In this document: one piece after another, positions 5,043 to 9,813 of the stretch
Layout: every line of letters begins with the position of its first letter
Numbering within the stretch: position 1 is the first letter of the stretch
Source of the DNA: Caldithrix sp.
GTDB taxonomy: Bacteria > KSB1 > UBA2214 > DYKH01
Length of the DNA: 9,813 nt
Assembly (NCBI GenBank): GCA_020722685.1
Contig: DYKH01000178.1
Location: 1 to 9,813, forward strand
Direction of reading: 5' to 3'
Translations under genes and position numbers: made by a program
Notes under the pieces: model-generated
What the model was told of the DNA's origin: nothing
The model's database searches: none
The model's input: only the letters and a program-made list of their open reading frames with translations

Positions 5043-7633
5043 AACGACTATTTGACATCGTCTTCAGCATCATCGGGATAATCATAACGTCGCCTTTGAT
5101 GCTGTTCATCGCCGCCGTGGCAAAACTGACGGACCCCGGACCGGTGTTCTTTAGCCAAGTGAGGGTCGGGCGGAAAGGGCGGCATTTTACCATCTATAAA
5201 TTTCGTACTATGACCGTCGATGCCCCAAGCTTGGGCGCACCGGTCAGTCGCAAAGAGGATCCGAGGGTGACCTCTCTTGGAAGGCTCTTGCGAGCGACAA
5301 AGCTGGACGAGCTCCCACAGCTCTACAACGTGCTCAAAGGCGATATGAGCTTCGTTGGCCCGCGCCCGGAAGTTCCCAAATATGTCATGCTCTATACCGA
5401 CGAGCAGCGGCAGGTGTTGAACGTACGTCCGGGCATTATCGGACCGGCGCAGATCATCGGGCGGAATGAAGAAGAGATGTTCTCGGAATGCGCGGGCGAC
5501 ACTGAAGAGCACTATATTCGTAACATCCTGCCAGACAAGCTAAAGATCGACATCCAGTATGCTCAAAATCCAAGGCTCTCGAATGACATCAAGTTGCTGC
5601 TGAGAGGCATCTACGCCACCATAATCGGCTACATCGGCCCGGTGTGGCTCAAAGGGAAAACCGGCTGGCCGAACCTCTTCATTTTCGATTTGCACTTGGT
5701 GTTCATTTCGAACTTTTTGGCCTTTAGCTTACGGTTCGATTGGTCCATACCGCACAGTGAGATGCCGGTTTTTCTCAAGGCCCTGCCAATCGTCGTGACG
5801 ATGCGAATCCTCTTCTTTCTGTTCTTTCGGCTGTATCAGAGCTATTTTAAGTACATCGGCATCAAGGACCTGCTTCAGATCGTCAAAGCCTGTACCGGCA
5901 GCAGCTTGGCGATTATTATCGTCGTCTTCTTCATCGATTTGCGCGTGCATTCCCGCTCCATCTTTCTCATAGATTGGGCATTCCTGATGCTATCCATGGC
6001 GGGAATTCGCGTCGTCCTACGTCTTTTGAGCGAAAAAGAATCGCCGGCAAGCTACGCCCCGGTGAACAATCTGCTGATCATCGGCGCCGGTGATGTGGGA
6101 GAAATGGTTGCTCGCGACCTAAACAAGAGCAACCAGCCGTACCGCGTCGTCGGTTTTATTGATGACGATCCGGCCAAGGTGGGTACGACTATTCATGGCA
6201 TCAAGGTCTATGGCGGGCGCGAGGATATTCCGAACGTGGCGCGGATGCTGCGGGCTGATGAGATTCTCATCGCCGTCAACAACATTGCGCCTCATGAGAT
6301 GCGATCCATTTTAAGTTATTGCGAAAAGGCGAAGGTCAAACATCGCGTGGTGCCGGCTGTTTCCGACCTGGTGAGCGGCAGAATACACTTGGCCAAAATC
6401 CGGGACGTGGATGTTTCCGATTTGCTTGGGCGCCAGCCGCTGCGCTTGGACCTGGCGGCCATTGACGAGTTTATTTGCGGAAAACGGATTTTGATTACCG
6501 GGGCCGGCGGCTCTATCGGATCGGAGCTTTCCATGCAAGTGGCGAGTCACAATCCTGCCGATCTGCTCTTGTTGGACCGAAACGAAAACTACCTTTTCGA
6601 GCTGCAAACGGAATTTAGCGAGGATGTGAAATACAATGGTACCAACCCTAAATTCGTGATCGCCGATATTACCGACATCGGCAAAATCGAGAGGCTCTTT
6701 TCCGATTTTCGCCCGCAGATCGTTTTTCACGCGGCAGCGCAGAAGCACGTACCATTGAGTGAGCACAATGCGGATGAGGCGGTGCGCAACAATGTCCTCG
6801 GCACCAAGATCATGAGCCTGACGGCCCACCGTTTCTCGGTCGACCATTTCGTGCTGGTTTCCTCCGACAAGGCGGTCAATCCGACCAGCGTCATGGGCGC
6901 TACCAAACGGATTGCCGAGCTGTTCATGTTGTCCCTCTCGGAATACAGCAGCACCTGCTTTATCACCGTTCGTTTCGGCAACGTCCTTAACAGCCACGGC
7001 AGCGTCGTGCCTCTATTCATGAAGCTCATTCGCAAAGGCGGCCCGATTGTCATTACCGATCCTCGCATCGAGCGCTTTTTCATGAGCATTCCGGAGGCGG
7101 TCAATTTGATATTGCAGGCCGTCACGATGGGCAGCAGCGGCGAAATCTACGTTTTGGACATGGGCAAGTCCATCAAGATCGAGACGCTGGCGACGGAAAT
7201 GATCAAATTGGCGGGACTGAGGCCACATGAGGATGTCGAGATAAAGTACGGCGCTCTGCGTCCAGGCGAAAAGCTGTTTGAGGAGCTGGTTGGCAAGAAT
7301 GAGATCGCCATGCCCACCACCCATAGCATGATCAAGAAAATTGTGCAACGAGAAGTGGTTGACTTTCCTAAGCTGCAATTGCAAGCAGAAGCGCTCATCA
7401 ACATCACAAGTAAGGGCAGCCAGGCGGAAATCCTGCGTATGCTGAAAGAGATCGTGCCTGAATACCGGTCGCCAATGTCGCCTTACTCGCGCACTACGCA
7501 GGGCGACCTGGACGCCCAGGTTAGAAAGGCGCCGAAGGTCGTTGAAGATCCCATCATCTATGACCTGCTGGAAAAGTCCAAAGCGGCCCCTAAGGAAGAA
7601 AACAGCAATTGGGAATGGGAGAGTTTGTTTTAG
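5036..7633 (+). CDS. Fusion: monotopic phosphoglycosyl transferase + membrane NDP-sugar 4,6-dehydratase
   Basis: 865 residues, two complete enzymes in one frame. Residues 1-200 are a small bacterial sugar transferase (PF02397, PglC-like). They comprise a re-entrant membrane helix at about 5-30 with the Ser19-Pro20 break, YKFRTM (54-59), the catalytic Asp91-Glu92 dyad in KLDELPQLYNVLKGDMSFVG, and GPRPE (108-112). This domain moves a sugar-1-phosphate onto undecaprenyl phosphate. Residues about 212-332 contain four membrane helices. Residues about 343-460 form a first Rossmann fold (IIGAGDVGE, PF13727 type). Residues about 480-790 form the catalytic SDR domain (PF02719). It has TGAGGSIGSEL (488-498), HAAAQKHVPL, SSDKAVNPTSVMGATKR with Asp611-Lys612 and the WbpM-type Met620-xxx-Lys624 in place of Tyr-xxx-Lys, and LRPGEKLFEEL. 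The last 70 or so residues are a variable tail. The start overlaps the aminotransferase stop by 7 nt, with GGAAG at 5024-5028 as RBS. The junction at about 200-212 shows no broken motif, so this reads as a genuine fusion. Substrate (UDP-GlcNAc) is inferred. Confidence 0.93.
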   Translation: MLKRLFDIVFSIIGIIITSPLMLFIAAVAKLTDPGPVFFSQVRVGRKGRHFTIYKFRTMTVDAPSLGAPVSRKEDPRVTSLGRLLRATKLDELPQLYNVLKGDMSFVGPRPEVPKYVMLYTDEQRQVLNVRPGIIGPAQIIGRNEEEMFSECAGDTEEHYIRNILPDKLKIDIQYAQNPRLSNDIKLLLRGIYATIIGYIGPVWLKGKTGWPNLFIFDLHLVFISNFLAFSLRFDWSIPHSEMPVFLKALPIVVTMRILFFLFFRLYQSYFKYIGIKDLLQIVKACTGSSLAIIIVVFFIDLRVHSRSIFLIDWAFLMLSMAGIRVVLRLLSEKESPASYAPVNNLLIIGAGDVGEMVARDLNKSNQPYRVVGFIDDDPAKVGTTIHGIKVYGGREDIPNVARMLRADEILIAVNNIAPHEMRSILSYCEKAKVKHRVVPAVSDLVSGRIHLAKIRDVDVSDLLGRQPLRLDLAAIDEFICGKRILITGAGGSIGSELSMQVASHNPADLLLLDRNENYLFELQTEFSEDVKYNGTNPKFVIADITDIGKIERLFSDFRPQIVFHAAAQKHVPLSEHNADEAVRNNVLGTKIMSLTAHRFSVDHFVLVSSDKAVNPTSVMGATKRIAELFMLSLSEYSSTCFITVRFGNVLNSHGSVVPLFMKLIRKGGPIVITDPRIERFFMSIPEAVNLILQAVTMGSSGEIYVLDMGKSIKIETLATEMIKLAGLRPHEDVEIKYGALRPGEKLFEELVGKNEIAMPTTHSMIKKIVQREVVDFPKLQLQAEALINITSKGSQAEILRMLKEIVPEYRSPMSPYSRTTQGDLDAQVRKAPKVVEDPIIYDLLEKSKAAPKEENSNWEWESLF

Positions 7634-7687
7634 CACCATTGACACCTGTCAGCCAAAGAACCGGAGAGCTCTGAGCAGGATGAACTT

Positions 7688-9508
7688 ATGTGTGGCATTA
7701 GCGGCTTGATAGATTGGCGAGGTTCCTCGTTTGATTCCGTTGCGACGATCAAATGTATGATCGCCGCACTCTCTCACCGTGGGCCGGATGGGCGCGGAGT
7801 TTACGCGGACGACTGGGCCGCTCTCGGTCACGCCCGGTTGAGCATTATCGATCCACAAGGTGGTCAGCAACCACTGAGCAACGAGGACGGCAGTTTATGG
7901 CTGGTCTGCAATGGCGAGATTTTTAATTACCTCGAGCTGCGCCGAGAGCTGGAAAAAGGCGGGCATCGTTTTGCTACCCATACGGACGTTGAAGTCCTGC
8001 TCCATCTTTTTGAGGACGTGGGTGCCGAGCTACTGGATCGAATCAACGGCCAATATGCGTTCGCTATTTGGAATCGCCGCCGGCGGCGGATGTTTCTGGC
8101 CCGCGATCATGTGGGTATCTGCCCGCTGTACTATTGGCACCGCCACGGGCTGTTCACCTTTGCTTCAGAGATCAAAGCTCTGTTCCAGGTCGCTTGTATC
8201 CCGCGACAGGTCAATCCCCAGGCTTTGGCCCAGACTTTTACCTTTTGGTCGCCCTTGCCGGGAACCACTCCGTTTCAGGAGGTTCACGAAATCAAGCCCG
8301 GTTGTTATCTGTGGGCCGAGGATGCCAGCTTGCGTGAGCATCGCTATTGGTCGCCGGAATCGCGGGTCGAAGCGGAACAGACCATCCGCGATACTCGAAT
8401 CGCTGCGGAGGAGGTCGGCTCCCTGTTAGGCGACGCAGTGCGACTCCGATTGCGTTCGGACGTGCCGGTGGGAGCGTACCTGAGCGGCGGTCTGGACTCT
8501 TCCATAACAACTGCTTTGATCAAGACTAAAAACAACAACCGGCTGCGGACTTTTTCCGTCGGCTTTGAGAACCCACATTACGATGAGACAAAGTTTCAGC
8601 ATCAGGTCTCCCAGCACCTGCGCACTGATCACGCCAGCTTTTGCTGCACCGACAAAATGATCGCTGAGCATCTGGCCGATGTGGTTTGGCATGCGGAAAA
8701 GCCGCTCCTGCGCACGGCGCCAGTTCCGCTTTTTCTGCTCTCCAAATTGGTCAACGATGCCGGGTACAAAGTGGTCATAACCGGCGAGGGAGCGGATGAG
8801 TTTTTCTCCGGCTACAACATCTACAAGGAAACCAGACTGAGGCTTTTCAACGCCCGGCAGCCTGGCTCCAAAATGCGTCCGCTGCTATTCAAACGGCTCT
8901 ATCCGTACCTTGATGCGAAAGGTGACCGAAGCGCCTCTTATTGGCAGCGCTTCTTCCAACAAAGCATGCTTGACGCGGCGGATCCGTTTTACTCGCACCG
9001 CCTTCGCTGGCAGAATGGTGCTTTTTTTCTGCAATTTCTCACGTCGGAAATTCAGGATCAGCTCCGTGGCTACGATCCCGTCGCCGAGTTGGCTCTACAG
9101 GTGAACGGACACTTGCAGCGGCATGCGCCTCTGGCTCGTGCTCAGTTCTTGGAAGCGTATGTCTTTCTGGGCAGCTACTTGCTGTGCTCGCAGGGGGATC
9201 GCATGCTCATGAGTCACAGTGTCGAAGGCCGCTATCCATTTCTCGATCGCCGGGTCATCGACTTGGCGGACCGCTTATCCCCGACGCTCAAGCTGAAAGG
9301 CTTGAATGAGAAGTGGATTCTGAAGAAGGCCTTTGCGAGCTTTTTGCAGCCGTTTGGTTACACCCTCCATGCCGAGCTCGCTACGAGCGCAAAGAAAGGA
9401 AAAAAAGCCCCTGAAAGGCATGCGGAGTTCTGCCGCGTCCATTCTTCATGGACAAGGCATTTCCCAATCAGAAAAAAAACTCGAGTGCATCTTTCGCAAC
9501 AATGGTAA
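7688..9508 (+). CDS. asnB: Asparagine synthase-type glutamine amidotransferase, C-terminus probably out of frame
   Basis: 606 residues as read. The N-terminal Ntn glutaminase domain (about 1-210) has nucleophile Cys2 in MCGISG, SHRGPDGRG, Arg50 in HARLSI, NGEIFN (75-80), Asp100 in THTDVE and ARDHVGICPLYYW. The synthetase domain follows, with the ATP pyrophosphatase loop SGGLDSS (266-272), HAEKPLLRTAPVPLFLLS, GEGADEFFSGY (367-377), SHSVEGRYPFLD (509-520) and LKLKGLNEKWILKKA. The start has AGGA (7677-7680) seven bases upstream and places Cys2 correctly. It lies 54 nt after the fusion gene. The family makes asparagine, but AsnB-like proteins in surface-polysaccharide loci (for example WbpS in Pseudomonas) are thought to amidate uronic acids, and that is my preferred role here. 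After about residue 553 the expected P..I..R.K.P-type tail is absent. A better tail lies in another frame, so the 3' end may carry a frameshift, real or from sequencing error. Confidence 0.9.
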   Translation: MCGISGLIDWRGSSFDSVATIKCMIAALSHRGPDGRGVYADDWAALGHARLSIIDPQGGQQPLSNEDGSLWLVCNGEIFNYLELRRELEKGGHRFATHTDVEVLLHLFEDVGAELLDRINGQYAFAIWNRRRRRMFLARDHVGICPLYYWHRHGLFTFASEIKALFQVACIPRQVNPQALAQTFTFWSPLPGTTPFQEVHEIKPGCYLWAEDASLREHRYWSPESRVEAEQTIRDTRIAAEEVGSLLGDAVRLRLRSDVPVGAYLSGGLDSSITTALIKTKNNNRLRTFSVGFENPHYDETKFQHQVSQHLRTDHASFCCTDKMIAEHLADVVWHAEKPLLRTAPVPLFLLSKLVNDAGYKVVITGEGADEFFSGYNIYKETRLRLFNARQPGSKMRPLLFKRLYPYLDAKGDRSASYWQRFFQQSMLDAADPFYSHRLRWQNGAFFLQFLTSEIQDQLRGYDPVAELALQVNGHLQRHAPLARAQFLEAYVFLGSYLLCSQGDRMLMSHSVEGRYPFLDRRVIDLADRLSPTLKLKGLNEKWILKKAFASFLQPFGYTLHAELATSAKKGKKAPERHAEFCRVHSSWTRHFPIRKKTRVHLSQQW

Positions 9509-9605
9509 ATGCTTTGTTGGCGAAAAGGCGATGAAAGTTGGAGACAACTCACCATTCTTTCCTCGCTCATTGAAACCACATGATCTCAAAAGGGCGATAC
9601 GATAA
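9348..9605 (+). pseudogene. Candidate out-of-frame C-terminal segment of the AsnB-like protein
   Basis: The frame one base ahead of the 7688-9508 gene stays open to TAA at 9603-9605. It contains MPSSLRAQRKEKKPLKG, which resembles the AsnB-family stretch with P, I/L, R and K before a Pro. Further on come KKLECIFRNNGK and VGEKAMKVGDN, which loosely recall the family's final helix and SE-x-DNMA-x-VG motif. Joining the two frames near 9345-9370 would give about 638 residues, a normal family length. The likeness is by eye and imperfect, and the segment looks eroded, so a true divergent end in the original frame remains possible. Homopolymers A7 (9400-9406) and A8 (9472-9479) lie in this stretch. 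Confidence 0.35.
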
Positions 9606-9813
9606 ACCTAGTGGTGGGACAAGCATTGTTTTAAATGATTGGACATTCTGTTCAGCTAAAATCTGCTCATTAGCTTAGAATTATAGCGGCATAAGCAGTC
9701 TGCTATACGAAATCAATTCATGTGCTTCAAACGGCCAATATAATTTGAACTTAGCAGCCACTTTTCTAAGTTGAATGCCTAATCATTTTGTTTTAATAAT
9801 GCAAGAATAAATT
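9509..9813. other. AT-rich 3' region without an intact gene
   Basis: After the AsnB-like stop no frame on either strand gives a credible new gene. The first 97 bases may be the displaced end of the amidotransferase. From about 9606 the sequence is visibly richer in A and T than everything before it. Small dyads are present: AGCAG-T-CTGCT at 9694-9704 and AACTTAG/CTAAGTT at 9748-9772. This looks like an inter-operon spacer and probably the end of this gene block in the window. Confidence 0.5.
9748..9794 (+). terminator. Weak terminator-like hairpin
   Basis: AACTTAG (9748-9754) pairs perfectly with CTAAGTT (9766-9772) around an 11-nt loop. Two more A-T pairs are possible beyond a G-G mismatch. 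A T-rich stretch (TTTTGTTTT, 9786-9794) follows, but about a dozen bases after the stem rather than directly, and the stem is AT-rich. It is in a sensible place to end the operon but is a poor match to a canonical intrinsic terminator. Confidence 0.2.

Noticed and set aside
6311..6997. 228-codon open frame on the minus strand
   Set aside because: It lies wholly antisense to the strongly conserved dehydratase domain, and its translation is Arg/His/Asp-rich with no recognisable motif. It is a shadow of the codon pattern on the other strand.
7013..7645. 210-codon open frame on the minus strand
   Set aside because: Antisense to the end of the dehydratase gene, no ribosome binding site context or family motif.
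1..9813. CRISPR arrays, tRNA/rRNA genes, insertion sequences or transposase genes
   Set aside because: No regularly spaced repeats, no tRNA-like cloverleaf, and no transposase or integrase motifs were found in any frame.

Overview
The window holds one co-oriented (+ strand) surface- or exo-polysaccharide locus from a Gram-negative-type bacterium. It carries an outer-membrane export protein, an inner-membrane chain-length/co-polymerase protein, enzymes that make an amino-deoxy sugar and load it on a lipid carrier, and a glutamine-dependent amidotransferase. The PEGA + DUF5683 gene at the head suggests a member of the FCB-type phyla (Calditrichota/KSB1-like, Ignavibacteria-like or similar). That is an inference from gene style only, since there is no rRNA or other marker here.

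Layout: (1) 1-204, probable 3' end of an unrecognised upstream gene whose stop overlaps the next start (ATGA). (2) 201-941, secreted or membrane PEGA-DUF5683 protein. (3) 942-1085, short intergenic region with a promoter-like site whose spacer contains a perfect 12-bp palindrome. (4) 1086-2042, Wza/SLBB-type polysaccharide export protein. (5) 2053-3621, Wzz/GumC-type chain-length protein with no kinase domain. (6) 3622-3827, intergenic region with a perfect 11-bp inverted repeat enclosing a smaller one. (7) 3828-5042, DegT/DnrJ/EryC1 PLP aminotransferase. (8) 5036-7633, an 865-residue two-enzyme protein: an N-terminal monotopic phosphoglycosyl transferase (PglC-like) joined to a complete WbpM/PglF/CapD-type membrane 4,6-dehydratase. 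(9) 7688-9508, AsnB-type amidotransferase whose C-terminal end looks out of frame. (10) 9509-9813, an AT-rich tail with no convincing intact gene.

Working model (inference from families and order): the dehydratase half of the fusion converts a UDP-HexNAc (probably UDP-GlcNAc) to the 4-keto-6-deoxy sugar. The aminotransferase, translationally coupled to it by a 7-nt overlap, installs the 4-amino group. The phosphoglycosyl transferase half then moves the sugar phosphate to undecaprenyl phosphate. Assembly and export would follow through the Wzz-like and Wza-like proteins. The AsnB-like protein may amidate a uronic acid in the polymer. No glycosyltransferase, Wzx/Wzy, BY-kinase or sugar N-acetyltransferase is visible here, so the locus probably continues elsewhere.

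The most interesting item is the phosphoglycosyl transferase-dehydratase fusion, which puts the first and last steps of an activated-sugar pathway on one polypeptide with the middle enzyme encoded immediately upstream.
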